Source of the DNA: Comamonadaceae bacterium OH2545_COT-014
Lineage (GTDB): Bacteria > Pseudomonadota > Gammaproteobacteria > Burkholderiales > Burkholderiaceae_C
Assembly (NCBI GenBank): GCA_003859965.1
Contig: RQYR01000003.1
Span: forward strand, 1 to 64,000
Direction of reading: 5' to 3'
DNA length: 64,000 nt
Shown here: positions 47,952 through 56,264 of the stretch, piece after piece
How the letters are laid out: every line of letters starts with the position of its first letter
Numbering within the stretch: the first letter of the stretch is position 1
Program-made: the position numbers and the translations under genes
The notes under the pieces: generated by a model
Seen by the model: only the letters and a program-made list of their open reading frames with translations
Databases searched by the model: none
What the model was told of the DNA's origin: nothing

Positions 47952-48893
47952 ATGGCTGGAGCAGATGGCGCAGGCGGGTCGGATCGCGGTGGCCGCAGCG
48001 GCGGCGCCGACCGGGGCGGCCGCGCGGGCAACGACGGGGGTATTGGCAACGGCCCGGACAGCGCTGCCGGCGCGGCCAGCCACGGCGTAGGCGCCAGCAC
48101 AGGCGCACTGGGCGACAGCGTACGCGCGGCGGTTTCCGAAGTGGCCTCCGCCGTCAAATCCGTGGTGGAAGCGGCCATCAACAGTCTGGCGCCGGCCGAC
48201 ACTTTTGAAAACAGCGTGGTGGGCCAGTTGGCCATGGCCTTGGGCATGCCCGCCGCCCTGGTGGAAAGCCGCGTGATGGACGTCGCCTACGCAGCCATGC
48301 GCGCGGCCAACCCGGCCCTGGCCCTGGCCGATGGCCTGATGGCCGCCGGTCAATCCAGCGTGGCCGATGCCGTGGCCCACGCCGCCAGCGAAATGGCGGT
48401 GCGCTACGGCATGCCGCGTTTTGCCGCCAACGCCCTGGCAGACATGGCCGCCAGCCAGATGAAAGCCATCGCGCCCGGCACGGGCGTGGATGTGGCACGC
48501 GCCGCGCGCGAAGGCTTTGGCGGTCTGCTGGACAAGGCGTCGCAAGAAATGGGGCGCGACCTGGCCCGCCACGTGGCCGCGCACGTCGAACGCGCCGTAC
48601 CCGGTGCCACGCAGGGCTTGGCCCGTGCCGGTGGCGCCACCTGGCGTGCCGCTGTCGAATCGGGCACGCAGCAAGTGCTGGGCCAGGCCACGGGCTACCT
48701 GCGCCACGCCGCGCCCGCCTTGTTCGGCAACCCCGGCATGGCACAACTGGCCCGCGCGCTCTCCAGCGGCGCACGCGCACCAGCCAACCCGGCAGAAGCA
48801 CTGGCCATGCGCGATCCGAACGCCTTCATCCAGCAGGGTCTGGAGCAGTTCGCCACCCGCCTGGGCCAGCAGGCGCTGCAGGCATTGCGCTGA
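47952..48893 (+). CDS. Unrecognised Gly-rich/Ala-rich helical protein
   Basis: A 313-residue protein I do not recognise. Residues 1-50 are a disordered Gly/Asp/Arg stretch (GADGAGGSDRGGRSGGADRG and on). The rest is almost wholly Ala-rich amphipathic helix with recurring blocks such as SEVASAVKSVVEAAINSLA, DAVAHAASEMAVRYG and EMGRDLARHVAAHVERAV. No signal peptide, transmembrane helix or catalytic motif is seen. Codon usage and third-position GC look like those of a real gene, and AAGGAAG precedes ATG 47952. The dispersed repeat begins on the base after its stop. It could be a structural, phasin-like or secreted-effector protein; none of these is supported specifically. Confidence 0.65.
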   Translation: MAGADGAGGSDRGGRSGGADRGGRAGNDGGIGNGPDSAAGAASHGVGASTGALGDSVRAAVSEVASAVKSVVEAAINSLAPADTFENSVVGQLAMALGMPAALVESRVMDVAYAAMRAANPALALADGLMAAGQSSVADAVAHAASEMAVRYGMPRFAANALADMAASQMKAIAPGTGVDVARAAREGFGGLLDKASQEMGRDLARHVAAHVERAVPGATQGLARAGGATWRAAVESGTQQVLGQATGYLRHAAPALFGNPGMAQLARALSSGARAPANPAEALAMRDPNAFIQQGLEQFATRLGQQALQALR

Positions 48894-49062
48894 AACCTGT
48901 TCAAAACCCCTGCACTGCAGGCCATCAAGCGGATTGGGGCGGCCTGCAGTGCATGCAAAACTTGCCAATAGCACGGGCTGTTGGCGGCGTGATGTGTGCA
49001 AAAGGTGGTGCCTTGCATCCCAAACCGCTGGCCGCCACTCGCGCCAAGACTTTGAACGGGCT
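48894..49062. repeat. 169-bp interspersed inverted-repeat element, copy C
   Basis: Ends are AACCTGTTCAAAA (48894) and TTTGAACGGGCT (49051-49062). The left block AAGCGGATTGGGGCGG, the central CCAATAGCACGGGCTGTTGG and the right CCCAAACCGCTGG are shared with copies A and B. It starts immediately after a stop codon (TGA 48891-48893). Confidence 0.8.
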
Positions 49063-49651
49063 CTGAGAGGCGTTGCGCCAAGGTGTGGTCGTATTTCGAA
49101 GCAAAAAAAGAAGCCCCCCTTCCGCCTGCCTGCCCGGCCTGGCAGGTGCGTAGCCCGCGTGGTAAGCGCTGGCCTTGCCGCAGCACGGAGCCCAGCGCCC
49201 CGTGTGCTGTTCGGCCCGGTGTTTTGCCGTCATGCGCTGGCCTGCCCTTTCGGGTTTTCGCTTTGAGAAAGTCATTCAAAAAGCCATTTCAGGCCATATT
49301 TACGCCATGAAATGCTATCTTTTTTGGTGATTCCCAAGTTAGGGTGCTCATCGCACTGTGGGCTCTGCATTGGTTACAGGCTCCAATCCAGCGCCACCTC
49401 CGCCGCTTCAAAGAGCCGCTTCGTCACCCCCCGACAGCGACGCCGGACGCTGCACTGGCGCGCCGCCTGCCGAACGGGCTGGTCTTTGCATGGCTTGCAG
49501 GCCGCGCCACGCTTGGCGAACACCTGAAAAGCCAATGCGAATCAGTTGAAACAAGCCCTAGAATCGCTGCCCGAGCCATTTGTACCGGGCGTACCGGGCG
49601 GCGTCTGGCCGCATCCGTTCACCCTTTGCCTTGTTACAGGAGTCATTCGCC
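49063..49651. other. Long intergenic region before the imelysin operon
   Basis: No supported gene. It has a degenerate hairpin of the short family at 49285-49314 (CATTTCA ... TGAAATG followed by GCTATC), and the imelysin promoter region at 49534-49564. A plus-strand frame at 49344 (MLIALWALHWLQAPIQRHLRR) is open for 109 codons, but it runs through the promoter and has no recognisable homology, so it is left out. Confidence 0.5.
49534..49564 (+). promoter_or_regulatory. Imelysin operon promoter with weak Fur-box-like sequence
   Basis: AATGCGAATCAGTTGAA (49534-49550) partly matches the AAT-rich repeats of a Fur operator, and TAGAAT (49559-49564) is a good -10. Iron control of imelysin genes is established in the family, but the match here is incomplete. 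Confidence 0.4.
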
Positions 49652-50818
49652 ATGCGCATCCGCCACCCCCTGACCGCCCTGGCCCTGGGCCTTTCGCTGG
49701 CGCTGCCGCTGGCCGCCAGCGCCCAGCAGCCGGCCGCCAGCTACGCCAGCGTGGCGCAGCACTACGCCAAGCTGGTGCACGCCAGCTACGCCGATGCGCT
49801 GGCTGCCGCCAAGGACATGCAGACGGCCATCAACGCCTTCATCGACGCGCCTTCGGCCGACACCCTGACCACCGCCCGCCAAAGCTGGCTGGCCGCGCGC
49901 GAGTTCTACGGCCAGACCGAGGCCTTCCGCTTCTACGGCGGCCCCATTGACGACGACAAGGGCCCCGAGGGCCAGCTCAACGCCTGGCCGCTGGACGAGT
50001 CCTACGTGGACTACGTGCAGGGCAAGCCCGGCTCGGGCTTCGTCAACAACCCCAAGTTCAAGATCAGCAAGGCCAGCATCGCCAGGATGAACGAGCGCGG
50101 CGGCGAGGAAAACGTGAGCAGCGGCTGGCACGCCATCGAGTTTCTGCTGTGGGGCCAGGACATGAATGACAACGGCCCCGGCCAGCGTTCCTTCGAGGAC
50201 TACGTGGACGGCAAGGCGCCCCACGCCGACCGCCGCCGCCAGTACCTGCGCGTGGTGACGGAGCTGCTGATCGACGACCTGAACGCCATGACGCGCGCCT
50301 GGGCGCCCGGCGCCAAGAACTATGGCGCTCGCTTTGCCAAGGGCGGCAAGGAGTCGGTGCGCAAGATCATTGTGGGTCTGGGCTCGCTCTCGCGCGGCGA
50401 GATGGCGGGCGAGCGCATGGAAGTGCCCCTGGCCTCGCAAGACCAGGAGGACGAGCACTCCTGTTTTTCCGACAACACCCACCGCGACATGGTGACCAAT
50501 GCGCTGGGCATCCAGAACGTGTGGCTGGGCCAGTACAAGCGTCGCGACGGCAGCCAGCTCGCCGGCCCCGGCGTGCGTGATCTGGTGGCCGCGCACAACG
50601 CCGCGCTGGCCGAGAAAACCACGGCGCAAATCAGCGCTTCGCTGAAAGCGACCGAGGCCATCCAGGCCCCGTTCGACCGCGAAATCATCGGCGGCGCTGG
50701 CGCCCCGGGGCGCCAGCGCGTGCAGGCGGCCATCCAGAGCCTGACCGAGCAGTCCAAGCTGCTGGTGGACGCGGCCGACGCCATCGGCATCAAGAAACTC
50801 ACGCTGGTAGAGCCGTGA
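49652..50818 (+). CDS. Imelysin-family periplasmic iron-related protein (first)
   Basis: Peptidase M75/imelysin-fold protein, 388 residues. The signal peptide ends at ASAQ. The family motif GxHxxE is intact: GWHAIEFLLWGQD, with H160 and E163. DNTHRDMVTNALGIQNVW and a second helical bundle follow. These proteins are part of periplasmic ferrous/ferric iron acquisition and act as metal-binding, not proteolytic, components as far as known. ATG 49652 follows ACAGGAGTC. Its stop overlaps the start of the di-haem gene (TGATG). Confidence 0.87.
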   Translation: MRIRHPLTALALGLSLALPLAASAQQPAASYASVAQHYAKLVHASYADALAAAKDMQTAINAFIDAPSADTLTTARQSWLAAREFYGQTEAFRFYGGPIDDDKGPEGQLNAWPLDESYVDYVQGKPGSGFVNNPKFKISKASIARMNERGGEENVSSGWHAIEFLLWGQDMNDNGPGQRSFEDYVDGKAPHADRRRQYLRVVTELLIDDLNAMTRAWAPGAKNYGARFAKGGKESVRKIIVGLGSLSRGEMAGERMEVPLASQDQEDEHSCFSDNTHRDMVTNALGIQNVWLGQYKRRDGSQLAGPGVRDLVAAHNAALAEKTTAQISASLKATEAIQAPFDREIIGGAGAPGRQRVQAAIQSLTEQSKLLVDAADAIGIKKLTLVEP

Positions 50819-52368
50819 TGGCGCGGCGCCTGCGGCCCATGCTGGCCGCCGCCGCTTGCACGGCAGGCATCGTGGGCGCCGTGAGCGCCGCCGCGCTGGC
50901 GGGCGCGGCGCCGGCCCGGCCCGTCACGCCCGTCACGCCCAATGCGGCAGCGCCCAGCGCCGCCAACGATGACGCGCTGGGCGAGCAAACCGGCGGCAGC
51001 ACCACCGTGCCCGCCACCGGCCGCAACGCCTTTTCCTTTCCCTTCGCCAACCTGAGCGACGCCGAGCGCACGCGCTTTGCCATCGGCAACTCCTTCTTCC
51101 GGCGCAACTGGGTAGAAGCGCCCGCCTCCACCACCGCTCGCGACGGGTTGGGCCCGCACTTCATCGCCCGCTCCTGCGGCGGCTGCCACGTACAGGACGG
51201 GCGCGGCGCGCCGCCCGACTACAAGCGCACCCTGGGCCCCTCGCCCGAGCCCACCGTGGCCCTGCTCATGCGCCTGTCCGTCCCCGGCCCGGCCGACCCC
51301 AAGGCCGGCGTGCGCCCCGACCCGGTGTACGGCGACCAGTTCAACAACGCTGCCGTGCAAGGCGTGCAGCCCGAAGGGCGGGTCGAAATCCGCACCCGCC
51401 CCCTGCGCGGCCGCTTTGCCGACGGCACGCGCTACACCCTGCGCCAGCCCCTGTACCGCCTGACCGGCCTGGCCTACGGCCCGCTGGCCGAAGGCGCCAT
51501 GCTCAGCCCGCGCATCGCGCCGCAGCTGCCCGGCGTGGGCCTGATCGAAGCTATTGCCGAGGCCGACATCCTCGACAACGCCGCGCAGCAGGCCGCCGCG
51601 CCCGGCCCCATCAAGGGCCAGCCCAACCGCGTGTGGGACGCCGTGGCCCAGGCCGAGCGCGTGGGCCGCTTCGGCTGGAAGGCCAACGTCGCCACCATCG
51701 CGCACCAAACCGCCGGCGCCTTCCTGGGCGACATGGGCATCACCAGCCCCGTGTTCCCGCGCGAAGCCTGCACCCCCGCCCAGGCTGACTGCCTGGCCGC
51801 CCCGCACGGCGGCGGCAAGCGCCGCGGCAGCGAAGGCGTGACACCCGCCGCCCAAGCCAGCGCCGCCCAGCCCGAGATCGACCAGGCCACGCTGGACGAC
51901 GTGGTCTTCTACCAGGCCACCCTGGCTCCACCCGCGCGCCGCCAGCCCGCCGACCCGCAAGTGCTGCGCGGCCAGGCGCTGTTCCACCAGGCCCAGTGCG
52001 CCACCTGCCACCGGCCCAGCTACGTCACCCAGGCGCCGCCGTTTCCGCGCCTGTCCAGCCCCAAAGCCGGCGGGCAGACCATCTGGCCCTACACCGACTT
52101 GCTGCTGCACGACATGGGCCCTGACCTGGCCGACGGCCGCCCCGACTTCCAGGCCAGCGGCCGCCAATGGAAAACCCCGCCGCTGTGGGGCATCGGCCTG
52201 CTGCGCGACGTCAACGGCCACCAGCGCCTGCTGCACGACGGCCGCGCCAACGGCGTGCTCGAAGCCATCCTCTGGCACGGCGGCGAGGCCGAAGACGCCA
52301 AGCGGCAGGTGCTGAAAATGAAGCGCGCCGACCGCGCGGCGCTGGTCAAGTTCGTCGAATCCCTGTGA
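50818..52368 (+). CDS. Di-haem cytochrome c oxidoreductase (DUF1111)
   Basis: A 516-residue periplasmic cytochrome of the DUF1111/thiol oxidoreductase-like family, distantly related to di-haem peroxidases. An N-terminal signal region is followed by two CxxCH haem c motifs: CGGCH (120-124) and CATCH (394-398). FSFPFANLSDAERTRFAIGNSFF and LLHDMGPDLADGRP are family segments. Genes of this type sit between imelysin genes in many proteobacteria and probably pass electrons to or from periplasmic iron. Start overlap with the first imelysin gene implies coupled translation. Confidence 0.87.
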   Translation: MARRLRPMLAAAACTAGIVGAVSAAALAGAAPARPVTPVTPNAAAPSAANDDALGEQTGGSTTVPATGRNAFSFPFANLSDAERTRFAIGNSFFRRNWVEAPASTTARDGLGPHFIARSCGGCHVQDGRGAPPDYKRTLGPSPEPTVALLMRLSVPGPADPKAGVRPDPVYGDQFNNAAVQGVQPEGRVEIRTRPLRGRFADGTRYTLRQPLYRLTGLAYGPLAEGAMLSPRIAPQLPGVGLIEAIAEADILDNAAQQAAAPGPIKGQPNRVWDAVAQAERVGRFGWKANVATIAHQTAGAFLGDMGITSPVFPREACTPAQADCLAAPHGGGKRRGSEGVTPAAQASAAQPEIDQATLDDVVFYQATLAPPARRQPADPQVLRGQALFHQAQCATCHRPSYVTQAPPFPRLSSPKAGGQTIWPYTDLLLHDMGPDLADGRPDFQASGRQWKTPPLWGIGLLRDVNGHQRLLHDGRANGVLEAILWHGGEAEDAKRQVLKMKRADRAALVKFVESL

Positions 52369-52734
52369 ACGCCGCCCCGCCCAGCCTGCCAGTAGGCTGG
52401 GCGCTGTTCAGCTCATAAAAAAAACCGCTTCAAGGCACACTGGATCTTGACCATATGCTACTCTTTTTGAAGCAATCAAGCTTAACCTGCGCCCGACGAG
52501 CCTGCGCTGTGAGCCGGCAATGGCATCAGGCCAAGCGCCCCACACCCGCTGCCTTCATCACCCCCACCCTGGCTGCGCAGGAGCTGGCGCCGCAGGCCAG
52601 ACCACACCCCGGTTCGCCGCCGTCGCCAAGCCGTCCGTGAACGGGCGCCCACGCATCGCCCTGCATACGGGTTGCTATCCACCGCCATCTTCACCGTCAT
52701 CTCCACCGCCAGCGCCCGCCACCGTTTCCAGACC
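52369..52734. other. 366-base spacer inside the iron cluster
   Basis: Long for a gap inside an operon. An inverted pair GCTTCAA (about 52427) and TTGAAGC (about 52469) surrounds CATATGCTACTC, again the GCTA-type hairpin style. No gene is supported; frames crossing it are Pro-rich. A separate promoter for the second imelysin gene may lie here. Confidence 0.4.
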
Positions 52735-53880
52735 ATGCCCACCCATCCTCTGACCCGCCCCCTGTCCCGCCCCCTACCCCACCGCCTGGCCTGCACGCTC
52801 GGCACTGCACTGGCCGTGCTGGCCGCCCCCCTGGCCCAGGCGCAAACCGCGCCCCGCCGCGCCCCCGCCCCGGCCTCTGCCCACGCCGTGGCCCTGCCCT
52901 TCTACACCCCGCAAGACGTGGCCCTGGGCCTGCGCCGGCACTGGAGCGCCCCGCTGGCCGAGCGCTTCGCCACCCGCGCCCAGGCGCTGGCGCCCGCCGT
53001 GCAGGCGCTGTGCGACGCCCCCGCCGCCCAGGCCACGCCCCGCCTGCACGCCGCCCGCGCCGCCTGGACGCAGGCCATGCAGGACTGGGGGCGCTACACC
53101 GGCGTCACCCTCGGCCCGCTGCTGGCACGCCGCGCCCTGCGCCAGATCGACTTCATGCCCGCGCGCCCCGCGCTGATCGAGCGCGCCATCGCCCGCGCCC
53201 CCGCCAGCGCCGCCGACATGGAACGCATCGGCGCCCCCGCCAAGGGCCTGCCCGCGCTGGAATGGCTGCTGTGGCCCGGCGCCCTCCAGCCCGCCACCCC
53301 CGCCTGCGCCTACGCCGTGCAAGTGGCCGCCGACATCGAACGCATGGCCCTGGCGTTGCGCCAGGACAGCGACGCCGCCGCCCAGGCTGACGCCGGCAGC
53401 CTGGCCCCCGAGGACGCCAGCGCCGCCTTTGCCGAGCTGCTCAACCAATGGGTTGGCGGCATCGAACGCCTGCGCTGGACCGCCATCGACAAGCCCCGCC
53501 GCGAAGCCAGCGGCCACAAAGGCACGCCCGCTGGCTGGCCCCGCGCCGCCAGCGGTCACACCGCCGACGCCTGGGCCGCGCACTGGCAGGCGCTGCGGCA
53601 ACTGGCGGTGCTGGCGCCCAACGACGTTCCCGCCACCGGCGGCGCGGCCCTGGTGCCCATTGAGGCCTACCTGCGCGGGCGCGGCCTGATCGCGCTGGCC
53701 GACCGCTGGACCACGCGCATCGCCGCCACCGACGCCGCCATGCGCGCCATCCGCCCGCGCCAGCCCGCCACGCTGGACCGCGCCGTGCGCGAACTGGCCC
53801 AGACCAAACGCCTGGCCGAAGGCGAGGTGGCCACCGCGCTGGACGTGCGCATGGGCTTTTCCGATGCCGATGGCGATTGA
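52735..53880 (+). CDS. Imelysin-family periplasmic protein (second, lacking the GxHxxE His)
   Basis: A 381-residue imelysin-like protein. The signal peptide has RLACTLGTALAVLAAPLAQA. At the motif position the sequence is KGLPALEWLLWPG: Pro replaces the His while the Glu is kept. This second-gene variant is common in imelysin/DUF1111 clusters, so partner roles rather than decay are likely. GIERLRW and a C-terminal helical bundle follow. The DUF1513 gene that often completes such clusters is absent. ATG 52735 is chosen from the signal peptide; the frame is open 21 codons further. Confidence 0.82.
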   Translation: MPTHPLTRPLSRPLPHRLACTLGTALAVLAAPLAQAQTAPRRAPAPASAHAVALPFYTPQDVALGLRRHWSAPLAERFATRAQALAPAVQALCDAPAAQATPRLHAARAAWTQAMQDWGRYTGVTLGPLLARRALRQIDFMPARPALIERAIARAPASAADMERIGAPAKGLPALEWLLWPGALQPATPACAYAVQVAADIERMALALRQDSDAAAQADAGSLAPEDASAAFAELLNQWVGGIERLRWTAIDKPRREASGHKGTPAGWPRAASGHTADAWAAHWQALRQLAVLAPNDVPATGGAALVPIEAYLRGRGLIALADRWTTRIAATDAAMRAIRPRQPATLDRAVRELAQTKRLAEGEVATALDVRMGFSDADGD

Positions 53881-54256
53881 TGAACGATGCGTCCCGGGCT
53901 CTCTTGCATAGCCGCCCCGCCCGGCACACCGTTATAAAGGCTCCATGCAGGCCCAGCCGGGCTTCAAGGGCGCCACAACCGGCCATGATCGACCGGTGAT
54001 GGGACTATGGCGCAGCCCCTTCCACCATCAGGCCAGCCCGCCTCTACTGTAAAAAACGTGCTTAACGCCATGAATTTGCGCCAATTTGCGCAAATACCAC
54101 AGTCTTTTCACTTACACTCATCGCTTTCCCCCTTAACCGGGGGGCCGTCGGGGTTTTTACAGGGCAGCGCGCACGCGGTTTTTTCACGCGCACTGCTTGT
54201 CTGGGCCATTCACGTCTAGCGCCAAACCCTTTGTGTTCAGCACCGCCTTGCCTCCC
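53881..54256. promoter_or_regulatory. Structured leader region upstream of the NlpC/P60 gene
   Basis: Contains the palindrome ATTTGCGCAAAT (54084-54095) next to a direct copy of ATTTGCG, a hairpin CCCCC-TTAACC-GGGGG (about 54128-54143) trailed by GGGGTTTTT, and a second hairpin-like GCGCGCACGCGGTTTTTTC. Hairpins followed by T-runs before a gene resemble attenuators or terminators; no known riboswitch class was recognised. Confidence 0.4.
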
Positions 54257-55225
54257 ATGCCGAAACTGCCCGCCCTTTTCGTTGCACTGGCCGCTCTTGT
54301 TTCCACGGTTCACGCCAACCCGGCCCCTATTGACCTGAACAAGATGCTCACGCAGAAGGAGCCGGGCACTCATATCGGCAACACCATTCAAAGCGCCACC
54401 CAGCGTGCCAACGATTTGGTGCTCACCGCCATGGGGTTTCTGGACCGCCCTTACCGCCTGGGCGGCATGTCGGCCGAGACCGGCTTTGACTGCAGTGGTT
54501 TCGTGCATGCCATGTACCACCAGTCCATCGGCCTGAAACTGCCACGCCGCGCCGCCGAACAAGCCGCCGCCACCCGCAAGATTGACAAGGCCGAGCTGCG
54601 GCCAGGCGACCTGGTGTTCTTCAACACCATGCGCCGCCCCCACAGCCATGTGGGCATTTACGTCGGCGAAGGCAAATTCATCCACGCCCCCCGCACCGGC
54701 GCGCGTGTGCGTGTGGAAAGCATGAACGTCAGCTACTGGCAAAAACGCTTTGATGGCGCGCGCCGCGTGGCCCTGCCCGCAGAAGCGGCCACCATCACGC
54801 CAGCCCCTGGCGTGCAGCTGGCAGCCTGGCAGCCTGGCGCGGCAGACCTGGCCCACAAAGACACGGTAGCCCTCACCGCCCCCATCCTCAGTGATGCCGC
54901 CCCGGCCACCTTGGCTGCCCTGCAAGAAACAGAAACGGCAGCCAGCCAGACGGCCGCCGCCTCTGCCCCGGCCAAGACAGTGATCCGTCGTACATCGCCT
55001 GCGCCACGGCAGGTGCGCCTGGGCAGCAGCCGCGCGTCTTCCGCCAAGCATGCAGCCGCCAAAAACGGCAAGACCAGCGTGCGCATGGCCGCCAGCACGG
55101 CCAAAGACAGCGCACGCAAAGCCTTGGCCAGCAAAACTGCCAAAGCCGCTTCCGCCAAGAGTGCGCCCGCCACGCGCAAAAACGCCGTGGCCGCCGCCGC
55201 GGCCAAGAAGCCGCGCCGCGTCTGA
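54257..55225 (+). CDS. NlpC/P60 peptidoglycan endopeptidase with Lys/Ala-rich tail
   Basis: Secreted cell-wall hydrolase, 322 residues. Signal peptide of about 20 residues (LAALVSTVHA). NlpC/P60 domain about 50-170 with catalytic Cys C79 (GFDCSGFV), His H131 (HSHVGIYVG) and the third polar residue H143 (FIHAP). PYRLGG precedes the Cys, as in the family. After about residue 205 comes a 115-residue Ala/Lys/Ser-rich, strongly basic tail reminiscent of histone H1-like repeats, which may bind the anionic wall or DNA. A long structured leader precedes the gene. Confidence 0.87.
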   Translation: MPKLPALFVALAALVSTVHANPAPIDLNKMLTQKEPGTHIGNTIQSATQRANDLVLTAMGFLDRPYRLGGMSAETGFDCSGFVHAMYHQSIGLKLPRRAAEQAAATRKIDKAELRPGDLVFFNTMRRPHSHVGIYVGEGKFIHAPRTGARVRVESMNVSYWQKRFDGARRVALPAEAATITPAPGVQLAAWQPGAADLAHKDTVALTAPILSDAAPATLAALQETETAASQTAAASAPAKTVIRRTSPAPRQVRLGSSRASSAKHAAAKNGKTSVRMAASTAKDSARKALASKTAKAASAKSAPATRKNAVAAAAAKKPRRV

Positions 55226-55362
55226 ACATCGCACAGCAGCCGCGCCCATCGCCGCCACCGCGCCGCCCATGCGGCCCAAGCCATGAGCGGGCGCCGCGGG
55301 CCTGCCCATACGTTTGCTGGCAAGTCAAAGAGGCTCTTGAGGCCCCGCACGCAAGCCTGAGC

Positions 55363-55386
55363 AGCTATCAATAAAATAGCTAATTT
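55363..55386. repeat. Short AGCTATC/ATAGCTA hairpin repeat
   Basis: AGCTATCAATAAAATAGCTAATTTT lies between the convergent NlpC/P60 and def genes, another member of the GATAGC-type family, AT-rich in GC-rich surroundings. Terminator-like placement. Confidence 0.55.
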
Positions 55387-55450
55387 TGGGGCGCTACGCC
55401 TTCATGCCGCCTGTGGCAGCGCCGCGCAGGCCGGCTTGCAGTGACCCAGC

Positions 55451-55993
55451 TCAGGCGTCTGCCTCTGTGGCATCCAGGCCGGGGAAAAGCACTTCCGTAA
55501 AGCCAAAGCGGGTGAAATCACGCACCCGCATGGGGTACAGCATGCCCTGCAAGTGGTCGCATTCATGCTGCACCACGCGGGCATGAAAGCCCTCGGCCTC
55601 CCGCTCGACAGGGCGCCCCTGCACATCGAACCCGCTGTAACGAATACGCCGCCAGCGCGGCACCACGGCGCGCAGGCCCGGCACCGAAAGGCAGCCTTCC
55701 CAGCCCTCCTCTTGCTCATCGCCCAATGGGGTAATGACCGGGTTGCACAGCACCGTGCGGGGCACGGGCGGGGCATCGGGGTAGCGCGGGTTGAGGGCGC
55801 CACTGCCAAAGATAACCACCTGCCAGTCCTCGCCTATCTGGGGCGCGGCCAGCCCGGCGCCGTTTTCGGCCAGCATGGTGTCAAGCATGTCTTGCACCAG
55901 CGCATGCAGCGCAGGCGTATCAAAGGCCTGCACTGGCCGCGCCACGCGCAGCAGTCGTGCATCGCCCATTTTCAGTACCGTTCTGCGTGCCAT
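55451..55993 (-). CDS. def: Peptide deformylase
   Basis: Removes the N-formyl group from nascent proteins; 180 residues. All three motifs are present: [18 protein letters not shown] (metal ligand C101) and QHECDHLQG (H143, E144, H147). ATG 55993 is the family start; upstream frame is discarded. Here def is not paired with fmt, so it is probably a second or stand-alone deformylase. Divergent from pdxY. Confidence 0.93.
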   Translation of the reverse strand: MARRTVLKMGDARLLRVARPVQAFDTPALHALVQDMLDTMLAENGAGLAAPQIGEDWQVVIFGSGALNPRYPDAPPVPRTVLCNPVITPLGDEQEEGWEGCLSVPGLRAVVPRWRRIRYSGFDVQGRPVEREAEGFHARVVQHECDHLQGMLYPMRVRDFTRFGFTEVLFPGLDATEADA

Positions 55994-56161
55994 GGCTGTC
56001 TGCCCACTCAATAAAAAAGCAATGAAACGCCCCAAACGCTTACATGGGGCGCATGAAAAAACCACCGGCGGGCACATGTTTCATGCCCATGTTCAGACGG
56101 CTGTCCAAAGCCTGCCACGGCATAGAAAGACGCCCGCTTACAACCCAAGCCGCGATCTTAG

Positions 56162-56173
56162 AACCTGTTCAAC
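56162..56173. repeat. Isolated end of the AACCTGTTC repeat family
   Basis: AGAACCTGTTCAACGT in the def/pdxY intergenic region matches the left terminus of the large element for 12-13 bases. No partner terminus follows within 250 bases. Confidence 0.5.
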
Positions 56174-56250
56174 GTGCCCTGGCAGTGAGCAGCAAGCGCA
56201 CTTTGGCAGGTGCCAAGGCCCGTCGGATCTTCACTTTCAGCTACAAGTTT

Positions 56251-56256
56251 CATAAT
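56251..56256 (+). promoter_or_regulatory. -10-like hexamer, predicted leaderless start of pdxY
   Basis: CATAAT ends exactly 8 bases before the pdxY ATG (56265); intervening TCACGGCC has no ribosome-binding site. Third case of this arrangement in the window. Confidence 0.5.
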
Positions 56257-56264
56257 TCACGGCC

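Noticed and set aside
49083-49673. Several 60-109 codon plus-strand frames between copy C and the imelysin gene
   Set aside because: They cross the repeat edge or the imelysin promoter, overlap one another in different frames and show no recognisable domain.
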